Source: Shewanella canadensis (lineage in GTDB: Bacteria; Pseudomonadota; Gammaproteobacteria; Enterobacterales; Shewanellaceae). From it: DNA of 64,000 nt. Positions 53,567 to 63,347 of the stretch are shown piece after piece. Within the stretch, counting starts at the first letter, position 1; each line of letters opens with the position of its first letter. The translations under genes were made by a program, and so were the position numbers. The notes under the pieces were generated by a model. That model was not told the origin of the DNA, searched no databases, and was given only the letters and a program-made list of their open reading frames with translations. The DNA lies in NCBI RefSeq assembly GCF_003966225.1, contig NZ_RXNU01000009.1:110543-174542 (forward strand), read 5' to 3'.

Positions 53567-53705
53567 ACTTCCAATAACCCGGCATATCACTCAAACATAA
53601 ATTAGGCGTGATTTTGCCTGGGTTCATCAATCAGTGTTCATTTGTCAGCGTTCATTTGTGAGAGTTTGCAAGAAAATATTTATTTTGTACCAAGGAGTTG
53701 TAAGC

Positions 53706-55487
53706 TTGATTGGAAACACATTTAGCAGTCAAAAAGAGTTACCGCTAATGCCGGTGCCGGACTTAAAGATAACCTGCCGTAAACTCATAGAATGGGCCGA
53801 ACCGTTATTAACGCAAGAAGAGTCAATTAGGACCAGAGAGGTGATTGAGCTGTTTCTGCAGTCGGGCGGAGAGGGCGAAAAACTGCAGAGTGAACTGATT
53901 GAATGGAGTCATCAACATGCTCAATCCAACTGGTCCGCGCCCGTCTGGCGTAATCTTTATCTGGAGTCACGAGATTCTCTGGTGATTAACAGCAATGTAT
54001 TTTATTACCTGAAAAGTAAGCTTGATGAGAAGGCCAGCTCACAGGCAAATATTGCCGCCGCGCTTATTGTCAGCGTTTATAACTTTATCGCTTTGGTTGA
54101 TAATGAAGAGCTTACGGTTGACATGCAGAAAGAGTTGCCGCTTTGCATGAATCAGTACAACAATCTTTTTTCCTCAATCAGAATTGCGCAGCCGGGAACA
54201 GATGAATTCAAGGTTTCATCATCCAGAAAGCATATTGTGGTAATGCATAATCAGCGGATGTATAAGATCGATACTCTGGATACAGCAGGGAGTATCAGAA
54301 CTCCGGCGGCGATTGAATTCGATCTTGAATGCATTATCTCTATCCCGGGGAAAGGGCAAAACTTAGGTCTGCTAACCACAATGCAGCGAGATGTCTGGGC
54401 AGCAAGCCGGGCAGATCTGCTGCAGATCTCGACAAATAATAAAAAAGCGATGACTGCTGTCGAAGAAGCAGCTTTTGTCTTATGCCTGGATGAAAGCGAC
54501 CCGGAAGAGATAACCCAAGTATCAAAACAGTTACTTCATGGAGGTGGCAGGGATCGCTTCTTCGATAAGTCGCTGCAGTTTATCATCTTCGAAAACGGTA
54601 AGACCGGAGTGAATTTCGAGCATACCGGGGTGGACGGCTCTGTGATGCTGCGCCTGATTGCACATATCTATGACACGATTGATAAGGTTTCTTTCGATGA
54701 AAGGATCGTTTCTGCACAGACAATGCAGGCCGTTTCCCCAAGCGTCGAAGAAATTGAGTTTGATTTAGATGATGCGCTGAAACAGACAATTCGTACCGCC
54801 GCAGATTCGTTTAGTCAACACACGGCAAATACCCAGACCCGGGTTTTAAATTTTACTCAGTTTGGTAAAAATCAGATAAAGCAGTTTGGTGTGAGTCCCG
54901 ATGCGTTCGTTCAGCTGGCACTACAGCTGGCTGAATATAAGCTTTATGGAAAGTGCTACAGTGCCTATGAAGCCGTGATGACCAGAACATTTCTCGACGG
55001 ACGCATCGATGTCTTGTATACCGTTTCGCCCGAGTCGACGGCATTTATTCACAATATACTCGACGCTGGCTGCAGTAGGCAGACTAAAATCGATTCACTC
55101 ATTAAAGCAGCCAGAAAGCACATCGAAAGGGCAAACGAGTGCAGATTGGGTCAAGGGGTTTACTCCCATTTTTTGGCGTTAAAGTATCGCTATAAAGAGG
55201 CTGGCCGTAACATCGGAATTGATACGCTGCCAGAAATATTTACTGATAAAGGATACCAGACACTCAATCACAGCGTGGTTTGTACCAGCACCACGTCAGA
55301 CTACGGTGTTGAGCTGGCGGGTTACGGGCCGATTGTTGATGACGGCTACGGGATCCGCTACTTTAAGCGCAATGACTCCATCTGTTTTAATATGACGAGT
55401 CGAAGCGCAATGCAGGACAAACTCGAGCAGATGCAACTCTATATCGAGCAGTCGTTGCTTGAAATGGCTGAATTGATGCGAAGCTGA
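53706..55487 (+). CDS. Choline/carnitine O-acyltransferase family enzyme
   Basis: A 593-residue protein from the TTG at 53706, which has AAGGAG eight bases upstream; the frame extends to 53634 without a better start. It matches the carnitine acyltransferase family, which is common in eukaryotes and rare in bacteria: LPLCMNQYNNLFSSIRIAQPG near the front, the catalytic histidine in FEHTGVDGSVMLRL (about residue 310), and a C-terminal half with LALKYRYKEAG and the TSTTSDYGVELAGYGP substrate-binding stretch. The reaction is acyl transfer between CoA and carnitine or choline. It faces a BCCT-type transporter, so imported carnitine is a plausible substrate. Confidence 0.88.
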   Translation: MIGNTFSSQKELPLMPVPDLKITCRKLIEWAEPLLTQEESIRTREVIELFLQSGGEGEKLQSELIEWSHQHAQSNWSAPVWRNLYLESRDSLVINSNVFYYLKSKLDEKASSQANIAAALIVSVYNFIALVDNEELTVDMQKELPLCMNQYNNLFSSIRIAQPGTDEFKVSSSRKHIVVMHNQRMYKIDTLDTAGSIRTPAAIEFDLECIISIPGKGQNLGLLTTMQRDVWAASRADLLQISTNNKKAMTAVEEAAFVLCLDESDPEEITQVSKQLLHGGGRDRFFDKSLQFIIFENGKTGVNFEHTGVDGSVMLRLIAHIYDTIDKVSFDERIVSAQTMQAVSPSVEEIEFDLDDALKQTIRTAADSFSQHTANTQTRVLNFTQFGKNQIKQFGVSPDAFVQLALQLAEYKLYGKCYSAYEAVMTRTFLDGRIDVLYTVSPESTAFIHNILDAGCSRQTKIDSLIKAARKHIERANECRLGQGVYSHFLALKYRYKEAGRNIGIDTLPEIFTDKGYQTLNHSVVCTSTTSDYGVELAGYGPIVDDGYGIRYFKRNDSICFNMTSRSAMQDKLEQMQLYIEQSLLEMAELMRS

Positions 55488-55663
55488 TAGCTGATAGCAG
55501 ACGGAACATCAAGTATTAGACATTCCTGTTTCAGAGGTTCCAGTTTCGATTGGCGTGCGAGTGTAAATAGCCTAGGTATTATTAACTGGCACTTGGATTG
55601 GAGTTCGAATAGCGAACTCCTCCTCTCTCCTAAGTAAAGAACTAGCAGTTACATGAAGTCTTC

Positions 55664-55682
55664 GGCTCATAAACTATGAGCC
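55664..55682. promoter_or_regulatory. Short hairpin upstream of the SnoaL-like gene
   Basis: A perfect GGCTCATA / TATGAGCC dyad with an AAC loop, 80 bases before the start codon. With its flanks (55651-55697) it resembles the leader at 42285-42331 at roughly three-quarters of positions. Confidence 0.35.
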
Positions 55683-55761
55683 TTATGTTTCAGTGCCACC
55701 AAAAGAGTAGTTAATATCTCCTATAATTAGATCCTACTAAATCATATAGGAGGTACAAGTC

Positions 55762-56121
55762 ATGAGTTTAGCGAATATAGTACAAGGTGGTTGGGAAGCC
55801 GTTGGTGCCGGAGATTTCGATACCTTAGTGGCTGATTATCTGGAAGAGATGGCATTCATCATGCCGGGTCAAGCCGATGTCCTTGAGGGGCGGCAAGCAT
55901 TTCGCTCTGCGTTGGATGGCCTTGGGGAGATCCTTCCGCCAGGTTTCGAAATCACTGGGCTTCGTCAGATTGAAGGAGAAGGTGAAGTCGTCTCTATTGT
56001 TGAGTGGAAATCCGATAAGGTTGCAGGCTCTCAACTGTCAGTCTTGTTCAAGTTCGAAGGTGACAAAATCTACGAGGAACGGTGGTTCGTCGATACTGAG
56101 CAATGGAAAAGTGCATTTTGA
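55762..56121 (+). CDS. SnoaL/NTF2-like protein
   Basis: A 119-residue protein with the NTF2-like pattern: an N-terminal helix with WEAVGAGDFDTLVADY, a strand with FIMPGQADVLEGRQAF, and closing strands VSIVEWKSDK and ERWFVDTEQW. Members include SnoaL-like isomerases and binding proteins, so activity cannot be assigned. AGGAGG precedes the ATG. It is isolated among fragments, consistent with an imported gene. Confidence 0.75.
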   Translation: MSLANIVQGGWEAVGAGDFDTLVADYLEEMAFIMPGQADVLEGRQAFRSALDGLGEILPPGFEITGLRQIEGEGEVVSIVEWKSDKVAGSQLSVLFKFEGDKIYEERWFVDTEQWKSAF

Positions 56122-56217
56122 GTGGGTCATGAAACAAAGCAATTAAATAGCGGACACCTAAAGCTTGCTCGGTTCCGCTTGGTTTCACCATTTTTGTAAA
56201 CATTACTTAGCCGTTTA

Positions 56218-56400
56218 TTGGGGCGCTATATACTCATTGGAGGAGTTTGGGTAAAAGTTGAAGTTATCAATGAAGAAGATATGACTGTCTTCGATGCGCT
56301 TGTTTCCGGTGTTAGGGAGCACAATTTTGAACATATGGGGCGCGAAGAAACTAAGCCTCTATCCGTGGTTGCTCAGCCTGCACTAAAAAGAAGATTATAA
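56218..56400 (+). pseudogene. N-terminal remnant of a GNAT-type acetyltransferase
   Basis: It reads VEVINEEDMTVFDALVSGV and REHNFEHMGREETKPLSVVA, which match the first ~40 residues of small GNAT proteins (the L-x-x-YN...PL-x-V-x-x pattern before the first catalytic strands). The acetyl-CoA-binding parts are missing and the frame ends within sequence overlapping the amino acid permease gene by 28 bases. It is probably truncated and inactive. Confidence 0.5.
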
Positions 56401-57611
56401 CTCTGTACGCCTATCAAGAACAGACAGAGTAGGGTACCGATGAGGGGCCAGCCACCTTTCTTGTGAGCCTTATCTTCAGGCTCTTTTCGCTGAATTCGCC
56501 ATAGAGAAAGGTTAATCAGGGCGAAAATGATCAAAATGATAAAGCTGGTGGTTTTGGCCAGCGTGACCAGAGGCAGCCAAAGGGCAAAAATCAACACCAC
56601 TGCGGTGATGATTATCGTTGCAATGATTGGCGTCTGTGTCCTCTTACCGACCGCTGCGAGAAAAGCGGGAGCTCGCCCCTGAAATGCCATGCCGTACAGC
56701 ACTCTGGAGGCCATTATGAGTTGAGCCAATAGTCCGTTGAGGATGGCGAACAGGCTAATTAAGCTTATCAAGGTACCAGCCATAGGGTGGTGGGGTTCGA
56801 GTATATCTTTGAGCGGCGCAGCTGAGGCGGCAAGTTCACTCTGGGGGAGTGAGAAAACTGCGACAAATGCCACCATGAGATAAAGCAAGCTTGCGATGAT
56901 GAGGGCCAATATTATTCCTCTGGGCATGGTTTGTCTGGGATCCTTAACCTCTTCAGCAATATTCACCATATCTTCGAAGCCGATAAAGGCATAAAAAGCC
57001 AAAAATGCGCCGCTTAATACGCCTCCCCAGATGAGAGTATTGTCGGGAATAAAGGCCTGTTGCCAGGGGATTGAGTCTGGTAAAGCACCTCCGGCTACGA
57101 CAATGACTAACAATAAGCCAAACACTTCGATTACGGTGAATACGGCTGCCAGCCACAGGGATTCAGCGATTCCCCATGCCGCGATAAGACCCAATAATAT
57201 GAGCATGAGGGTTATAGTCACGTAGTCGGGTAGGTCGATAAAATGGGTCAAGTAACCCACGAAACCATTGATCAAGGTGGCGGAAGAGATGATTCCTGTA
57301 AAAATGACCAGATAGCCGACGATAATGCCATATCTTTTGCTGTTAAACCCATGTTCCACATAACAGGCCTCGCCGGCGCTTAAGGGGTAGCGAGCAACCA
57401 ATTGACAGTAACTCAGGGCGGTAAAATAAGCGATGATTGCTGCGACCATAAAAGCAAGAGGGGTGAGCATGCCTGCGCTGGCAGCCACTTTTCCCACCAG
57501 AACGTAGATGCCTGCACCAAGCATGGTCCCCAGACCATAAAATGTCAGTAAAGGTAGGCCGATACGTCTGGCCAGGGGGAACTCTTTAGGGCCGGTCTCG
57601 GTATGTTTCAT
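56373..57611 (-). CDS. APC-family amino acid permease
   Basis: A 412-residue inner-membrane transporter with twelve predicted helices. The first helix has the APC motif YGLGTMLGAGIYVLVGKVA, and helices 6-7 include AFYAFIGFEDMVNIAEEVKDPRQTMPRGI, which in shorter pieces is the conserved consensus region of amino acid/polyamine permeases. The substrate is unknown. It lies between the accessory fragments and the two-component pair and appears monocistronic. Confidence 0.88.
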   Translation of the reverse strand: MKHTETGPKEFPLARRIGLPLLTFYGLGTMLGAGIYVLVGKVAASAGMLTPLAFMVAAIIAYFTALSYCQLVARYPLSAGEACYVEHGFNSKRYGIIVGYLVIFTGIISSATLINGFVGYLTHFIDLPDYVTITLMLILLGLIAAWGIAESLWLAAVFTVIEVFGLLLVIVVAGGALPDSIPWQQAFIPDNTLIWGGVLSGAFLAFYAFIGFEDMVNIAEEVKDPRQTMPRGIILALIIASLLYLMVAFVAVFSLPQSELAASAAPLKDILEPHHPMAGTLISLISLFAILNGLLAQLIMASRVLYGMAFQGRAPAFLAAVGKRTQTPIIATIIITAVVLIFALWLPLVTLAKTTSFIILIIFALINLSLWRIQRKEPEDKAHKKGGWPLIGTLLCLFLIGVQSYNLLFSAG

Positions 57612-57957
57612 CAGAACGGGTATCTGTCTTTAAATGTTCTCCTTTTAGTGTAGTACATGGGCTCTGTCTGCAATTAAACGTAAATGTAGATATAGCCACG
57701 TGGGTTTATGGGGGAGTAGGGATATGTGCCATAGGTAAAACTCATGTTAATACCTTAATTTTGGCTGTTTCTTTCTTATAAAGACCAAAATTCAGGTGAC
57801 TAAACTGCTACATGAAAAATTCAAAAATCATTAATTAGATTTTTATTATCTCAATTAAATTCAATGAGCTAGCTCTGTTTATTGAATCTTGCCTTAAGCT
57901 TGCTTACATCAATAAATATGTTTATTCTGCTATACATTATTGTCGATATGGATATCT
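57612..57957. other. Divergent intergenic region, no feature found
   Basis: About 346 AT-rich bases between the permease and the response regulator; they must hold both promoters. I see no strong dyad, terminator or ORF. Confidence 0.4.
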
Positions 57958-59490
57958 ATGAATAAATTTGTTTTTCAGCCAGTTTCTCAAGTTTCTGATG
58001 CTGTTAATGACCAGCCTGTAAAACGGTTTTGGCATATTCTCGTCGTCGATGATGATCAAGCTGTCCATGATGTGACTCACCTGATATTGGCTGATCTAGA
58101 GGTATTAGGCCGGAAAATTCAACTTCACAGTGCCTATTCCGCGGCACAAGCTAAGTCTTTACTCGAGTCTGAGATCCCATTCGCGATGACCTTTGTCGAT
58201 GTCGTGATGGAAAGTGATGACGCTGGTTTACAATTAGTAACCTGGATAAGAGAGGTGTTAAAAAACATCAGTATCCGGATTATTTTACGCACCGGCCAAG
58301 CGGGATTAGCGCCCGAAGAGCAGGTGATCAGCCAGTACGATATCAATGACTACAAAGCCAAGACAGAATTTACGGCAACTAAGATGATCACTTCGGTCTA
58401 TGCGGGTATTCGCGGCTATCGTGATATTAAGACTATCTTAAAAAGCCAAAATGCCTTTCAGCGTTTGATCACATCATCTACTAATGTCCTAAAAGTCACC
58501 CATTTAGCAGATTTTGCCACTGCGGCTCTTAATAATTTATTAACCTTAATGAAATTAGAGAGTTCAGCAGTTTACATCGTCAGGCAGGAAACCGATTTTT
58601 ATGACGATTGCCAAGAGACATATTTGGCGTGCACCGGCCGATTTGGTGAAACGCCCCAAAGCTTAGATAGCATCCCCGCTAATGTAAACGATAAGATCCA
58701 GCAAGCATTTGCAAATAAAGAGAACAAGTTTAATCAGGAACATTTTATTGGTTTCTATCAGGCGTCAGCAGAGGCATCGAGCGTGCTTTATATCGAGTTT
58801 GATTATGCTCCGACACACTTTAAAAGGAGCTTGATGGAGATGTATGCCACCAATATTGCGCTGACTCTGGAAAGCTTGGTCCAGCAGCAACAAACTCATA
58901 AGAGCCAGCGCGAACTGCTCTATATCGTTGGTGATGCTATTGAAGCCCGTAGTAAAGAAACGGGTTTACACGTCAAACGTGTATCTTTGATGTGTGAACT
59001 GCTTGCCATTTCTCTGGGTTTATCTCATTCATTTGTTCAAGCGCTTAAAGTGGCTGCACCACTGCACGATATTGGCAAAGTTGCCATTCCCGATAATATT
59101 TTACATAAGCAGGGAACCTTGAATCCAGGTGAGTGGGAGTTGATGAAGAGCCATGCTGCCGTTGGCGGTACGCTGTTGGAGAAGTCAAATCTACCGGTTG
59201 CCAGATTGGGTTCTCGATTGGCCCGCTACCACCATGAAAATTGGGATGGTAGTGGTTATCCTGAAGGCTTGAGCAACACTAATATTCCGATTGAAGCACG
59301 TATTATGGCGATTATCGATGTGATAGATGCATTGGGTTCTAACCGGAGTTATAAGGATGCCTGGTCGAATGAGCAGATTCTGGTTTATATCGAGGAGCAG
59401 AGAGGCAAAAAATTTGACCCCTTCTTGGTCGATAAGACCATAGAGAATTTCGATGTTTTGATGCAGATAAGACAAGATTATCCGGATTAG
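57958..59490 (+). CDS. Response regulator with receiver, DUF3369 and HD-GYP domains
   Basis: A 510-residue protein from the ATG at 57958; a TTG at 57940 is possible. The receiver domain holds ILVVDDDQAVHD, the phospho-acceptor aspartate in TFVDVVM, and the lysine in DYKAKTE. The middle DUF3369 (about 170-320) is GAF-like. The C-terminal HD-GYP carries ETGLHVKRV, HDIGKVAIPD, and HHENWDGSGYPEGL with an intact GYP. It should hydrolyse cyclic di-GMP when phosphorylated. The histidine kinase gene starts nine bases after its stop. Confidence 0.93.
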   Translation: MNKFVFQPVSQVSDAVNDQPVKRFWHILVVDDDQAVHDVTHLILADLEVLGRKIQLHSAYSAAQAKSLLESEIPFAMTFVDVVMESDDAGLQLVTWIREVLKNISIRIILRTGQAGLAPEEQVISQYDINDYKAKTEFTATKMITSVYAGIRGYRDIKTILKSQNAFQRLITSSTNVLKVTHLADFATAALNNLLTLMKLESSAVYIVRQETDFYDDCQETYLACTGRFGETPQSLDSIPANVNDKIQQAFANKENKFNQEHFIGFYQASAEASSVLYIEFDYAPTHFKRSLMEMYATNIALTLESLVQQQQTHKSQRELLYIVGDAIEARSKETGLHVKRVSLMCELLAISLGLSHSFVQALKVAAPLHDIGKVAIPDNILHKQGTLNPGEWELMKSHAAVGGTLLEKSNLPVARLGSRLARYHHENWDGSGYPEGLSNTNIPIEARIMAIIDVIDALGSNRSYKDAWSNEQILVYIEEQRGKKFDPFLVDKTIENFDVLMQIRQDYPD

Positions 59491-59499
59491 GAAATACTG

Positions 59500-60885
59500 A
59501 TGGAAAAGCATGTTAAGCACATCATTGAAGGCGTATCTAACGCTTATGGCCTGGATTTTTTTGAAAGGTTAACAATAAAACTCGATCAGGTTATCGGTGC
59601 AGATTTTACTTTTATTGCGCAAATTGATGAGAATAAACACCAATCAAAAACTATCACCTTGGTTGAAAACGGCAAGTTAGCTAATAATTTAATTTATTCG
59701 CTAACTGATACGCCATGTGCCGATGTTGCCAGTAATAGTGTCTGTTGTTTCCCCAGTAAAGTGTGCTCGCTTTATCCCGATGATCAGTTTTTAATCGACT
59801 TAGCGATAGAGGCCTATGTAGGGACGCCACTGCATGACTCCAAAGGGAAGGTCATGGGGATCATTGTCGCTTTATACAAGGCCCCCATTATCAAACAAGA
59901 GTCGGTAATCACCCTGTTTCAAATTTTCTCTGGCCGTGTTGCTGCGGAGATGGAACGACTCGAGTATGAAAGGTCACTGCAAAGGCTTAACGATAGTTTA
60001 GATCTTAAAGTTCAGCAGCGTACAGAAGACTTGTCGAAGGTCATAACTCAGCTGAAGCAGACTCAGGATCAGTTGGTCGAAGCCGATAAAATGGCGGCAT
60101 TAGGTAAGTTGATTGCCGGTGTCGCACATGAAGTTAATACTCCGCTTGGATTAACGATCACCACTCATAGCATGATGGAGCTTGAGTTAAGCCGTCTCGA
60201 TAAAAAAATTACTCAAGGTCAATTATCAGTCGATGATATGAATCAATATCTGAGTAAAACAGGTCAAGCGTTACAGTTACAAGGGGATACGTTAATAAGG
60301 GCTAAAAAATTAATTGAATCTTTTAAACGGATGGCTGCCGAACAGCACTATCTTGAAGTAGAAAAAATCAATATTAAAGACTATTACCAAAAGATGTTAA
60401 CAACGCTGAAGCCATTATGCCGTCCCAAAGAGGTGAAAGTCGTCCTTTCGAGTGCAGAGGATATTTTCATCAGGACATTACCGGGTTTACATGCACAAAT
60501 TATTACTAACCTTGTCAATAACAGCATACTTCATGGTTTTAACGGTCTGCAGGACAATATAATCACCATAGAGATAAAACAGATCTCAGCAGATGAGATA
60601 GAGGTCGATTTTATCGATAATGGTTTTGGACTTTCCGATAACAGCGTCGAACACCTTTTTGAACCATTTTATACGACGGCTCGAGATAAGGGAGGGACCG
60701 GATTGGGGCTGTCGATTGTATATAACCTTATTGTGCAACGCCTATACGGTGCGATAAAGGTTCAGCCGAGTCAAAGAGGGCTGCATCTGGTTTATCGATT
60801 CAAGGCGGATAACTCACAATTAGTGGAGGCATCAAATAGGCAAGCCTCCAACTTTGGTGAGCGAGAGGCTAATTCATCATCATAG
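59500..60885 (+). CDS. GAF-domain sensor histidine kinase
   Basis: A 461-residue kinase with no membrane segments. The N-terminal ~165 residues are a GAF-type sensor (a cysteine-rich CADVASNSVCCFPSKVC stretch, then YVGTPLHDSKGKVMGII). A coiled-coil stretch leads to the H-box AGVAHEVNTPLGL (His near 215). The ATP-binding domain has N-box NNSILHGF, DNGFGLS, and GGTGLGLSIVYN. The four cysteines in the GAF domain might bind metal or heme or sense redox, which is inference. It forms a two-component pair with the HD-GYP regulator. Its 3' end overlaps the convergent aminopeptidase gene by 17 bases. Confidence 0.92.
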   Translation: MEKHVKHIIEGVSNAYGLDFFERLTIKLDQVIGADFTFIAQIDENKHQSKTITLVENGKLANNLIYSLTDTPCADVASNSVCCFPSKVCSLYPDDQFLIDLAIEAYVGTPLHDSKGKVMGIIVALYKAPIIKQESVITLFQIFSGRVAAEMERLEYERSLQRLNDSLDLKVQQRTEDLSKVITQLKQTQDQLVEADKMAALGKLIAGVAHEVNTPLGLTITTHSMMELELSRLDKKITQGQLSVDDMNQYLSKTGQALQLQGDTLIRAKKLIESFKRMAAEQHYLEVEKINIKDYYQKMLTTLKPLCRPKEVKVVLSSAEDIFIRTLPGLHAQIITNLVNNSILHGFNGLQDNIITIEIKQISADEIEVDFIDNGFGLSDNSVEHLFEPFYTTARDKGGTGLGLSIVYNLIVQRLYGAIKVQPSQRGLHLVYRFKADNSQLVEASNRQASNFGEREANSSS

Positions 60886-62185
60886 CTTGGATCTCTTCGA
60901 TGGTACGGGGGGCATTAGCCGATAGATTTTCATGCCCGGATCCGGTGACTAAAATATCATCTTCGATACGAATACCCATACCCCGGTATGCCGAAGGTAC
61001 GTCGATGGCATCGAGCGGGATATAGATCCCGGGTTCAATGGTAAACACCATGCCGGGTTCGAGCATGCGCCAATTACCGTCACTGTCGTGATAAGGACCG
61101 ACGTCATGGACGTCCATGCCGAGCCAATGGCCGGTCTTATGTACCGTGAAACGCTTATAACTCTGGCTCTCCATTATCTCTTCGATACTGCCACTTAAGA
61201 ATCCCAGCTCTAACAGCCCTTTGGCCATCACCTCAACGCAGGTTTCATACAGTTCATTCCAGGGGGTACCGGGCTGAACTTTTGCGATGGCGGAGTCGAG
61301 TGCACTCAACACGAGTTGATAGATGGTCTTCTGAGCGTCGGTAAATTTACCGTTCACCGGGTAGCTGCGGGTAATATCGGAGGCGTAATGGTCTAACTCA
61401 CCCCCGGCATCGATCAACAATATCTGTCCGTCTTCTGCTGTGCAGCAGTTTTCCTCATAGTGAAGACAGCAGGCATTATTACCCGAAGCGACGATGTTTG
61501 GATAAGCGACATCGGTGCAGCCGAACTGAGAGAGGGTAAAATCGAACGTAGCAGATAACTGTGCTTCATTTATACCGGGCTTACATGCGCGCATAACCGC
61601 CTTATGGCCGTCGACCGATGCAGCAACGGCGGCTTTTATCTGTGTAATTTCCTTCTCATTTTTAATAACGCGCATGGGGTGTAAGTACTTCGCCAGCGGA
61701 GTAAGGCTTCGGTACTGTTTGACCGTATCAAAAGGGGTCGTCACTCTTTGATGATTTAGCCAGTCCACTATCTGAGCAGAGAAACGGTTGAGCTCATCAC
61801 TGATATAGATATGTTCATGGTCGACTATTTTTGATAAGACAATTTTATTCAGCTCGGCGATATCGAAAGCGTCATCGGCGCCGAAGTTTGCAATGGCACC
61901 TTCAATACCGGCACGTTTACCGAAGCTGACCTCTTGGGTCGGATCCTTAGGGCGGCAAAATAAGGTAAAGCTAAAACCCGATACTGCACTTTTATCGGCT
62001 ACGAGTATGGCGACAGCGTCAGGCTCATCGAAGCCTGTCAGGTAAAGAAAGTCGTTGTCTTGCCTGAAGTGATACTTAGTATTTTTGCTTCTGACTTTTT
62101 GTTGGTAGCCGGAAAGAATGATTAAGCTATTCTCCGGTAGTTGTCTAAATAGAGCTTCTCTTCTTATCTGATAGATATTTGTCAT
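60869..62185 (-). CDS. pepP: Xaa-Pro aminopeptidase (PepP-like, M24B)
   Basis: A 438-residue metallopeptidase from the ATG at 62185 (MTNIYQIRREALF), as in E. coli PepP; the frame's 34 extra upstream residues lack support. The N-terminal AMP_N domain (YHFRQDNDFLYLTGFDEPDAV) is followed by the pita-bread catalytic domain. Metal ligands are seen in LIDAGGELDHYASDITRS, the histidine in HKTGHWLGMDVHDVG, the glutamate in FTIEPGIYI, and the last glutamate in GIRIEDDILV. It removes N-terminal residues preceding proline. The usual ubiH-visC neighbours are absent, so this could be a paralogue. Confidence 0.85.
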   Translation of the reverse strand: MTNIYQIRREALFRQLPENSLIILSGYQQKVRSKNTKYHFRQDNDFLYLTGFDEPDAVAILVADKSAVSGFSFTLFCRPKDPTQEVSFGKRAGIEGAIANFGADDAFDIAELNKIVLSKIVDHEHIYISDELNRFSAQIVDWLNHQRVTTPFDTVKQYRSLTPLAKYLHPMRVIKNEKEITQIKAAVAASVDGHKAVMRACKPGINEAQLSATFDFTLSQFGCTDVAYPNIVASGNNACCLHYEENCCTAEDGQILLIDAGGELDHYASDITRSYPVNGKFTDAQKTIYQLVLSALDSAIAKVQPGTPWNELYETCVEVMAKGLLELGFLSGSIEEIMESQSYKRFTVHKTGHWLGMDVHDVGPYHDSDGNWRMLEPGMVFTIEPGIYIPLDAIDVPSAYRGMGIRIEDDILVTGSGHENLSANAPRTIEEIQAMMMN

Positions 62186-62470
62186 AATTACAGGCTCTTC
62201 TATGATCACCGATATTAGCCATTCAAAGGTAAAGCTAATATGCACAGGCTTTGCAGCTCGGTCTTTAACGCACTGTACTTGTAACAAGTGAAATGCTACT
62301 GGAGTGGGTTAAGATAAAGCTGTCAGTGAGTGAATTTCGTTATTTTACCCATACTATATTTGTATATTGTATCCGTTTCAATTGAAGATAATGAAAATAG
62401 GTAACTTCGCGGTGCAATTTATTCAAATGGATGGGATAATAATTGTATATCTGGTTATGGAGTTAAACAC

Positions 62471-63022
62471 GTGAGCCCTGCAGTTTTTTTAGATAGAGAT
62501 GGTGTTATCAATGTCGATCATGGATATGTTCATCTGGTCGATGACTTTGAATATGTCGAAGGTGTATTTGATGCCTGTCGTTCCCTTAAAGAGATGGGAT
62601 ACCAATTAGCTGTAGTAACAAATCAGTCCGGAATTGCTCGTGGTCTCTATAGTGAAGAACAATTTCATAGCTTGACCGAGTGGATGGATTGGAACTTCGT
62701 AGATAAGGGTATTGAGCTCGATGGCATCTATTATTGTCCTCACCATGCCGAGAAAGGTTTGGGTGAATACAAGCAAGATTGTGAATGTCGCAAACCAAAA
62801 CCCGGAATGATGTTGACCGCTGCTGAGTTTCTTAAAATTGATCTTAGCAAGTCTGTAATGGTCGGTGACAAGCGTGATGACATGTTGGCAGCCATGGCTG
62901 CTGGGATCCCGACGCGTATATTGGTACGCACTGGAAAATCGGTAACCGATGACGCCATTGCAGCGTCCACTGTCGTACTCGATTCAATTGCCGATGTTCC
63001 GACCTATTTAAAAAGCCTCTAG
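62471..63022 (+). CDS. gmhB: D-glycero-beta-D-manno-heptose 1,7-bisphosphate 7-phosphatase GmhB
   Basis: A 183-residue HAD-superfamily phosphatase. The catalytic motif DRDGVIN (residues 8-14) is followed by VTNQSGIARG (motif II), a four-residue zinc site (CPHHAEKG...CECRKPKPGM) and motif IV VGDKRDDMLAA. GmhB makes ADP-heptose precursors for the lipopolysaccharide core. GTG start with GGAG eight bases upstream. It directly precedes the rRNA operon, a location common in this group. Confidence 0.94.
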   Translation: MSPAVFLDRDGVINVDHGYVHLVDDFEYVEGVFDACRSLKEMGYQLAVVTNQSGIARGLYSEEQFHSLTEWMDWNFVDKGIELDGIYYCPHHAEKGLGEYKQDCECRKPKPGMMLTAAEFLKIDLSKSVMVGDKRDDMLAAMAAGIPTRILVRTGKSVTDDAIAASTVVLDSIADVPTYLKSL

Positions 63023-63347
63023 TTAGATTTATATTCAGAGGTAGCTTATAGATAGTTTCAGACTGCTCTTGAGATAGCGAATAGTTAAACAGATAGAGCT
63101 CCACTATATATAAGCTATGCAACTAACCTTTCTATATACCCGCTTGAGCCATAGGTGAGTTAACTCTTTAGAGCGTAACTTGCCTGCTCTGAGCTGCTAT
63201 TAAGTTAATACCTATATTTTTCAACTTCGTTTCAGCCACTATCATCAGTAATTCATCAGGAATGCCGTTTTAATGCGCTTTAATGATCTGAAAACTGACC
63301 ATTGTGCCTATTTACTATCCATTCGAAAGTAATGTTGAAATAAGCGC

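Noticed and set aside
56122..56217. Integron attC site before the GNAT remnant
   Set aside because: TTAGCCG...GGGGCGC looked cassette-like, but the paired core boxes and stem expected of attC were not found.
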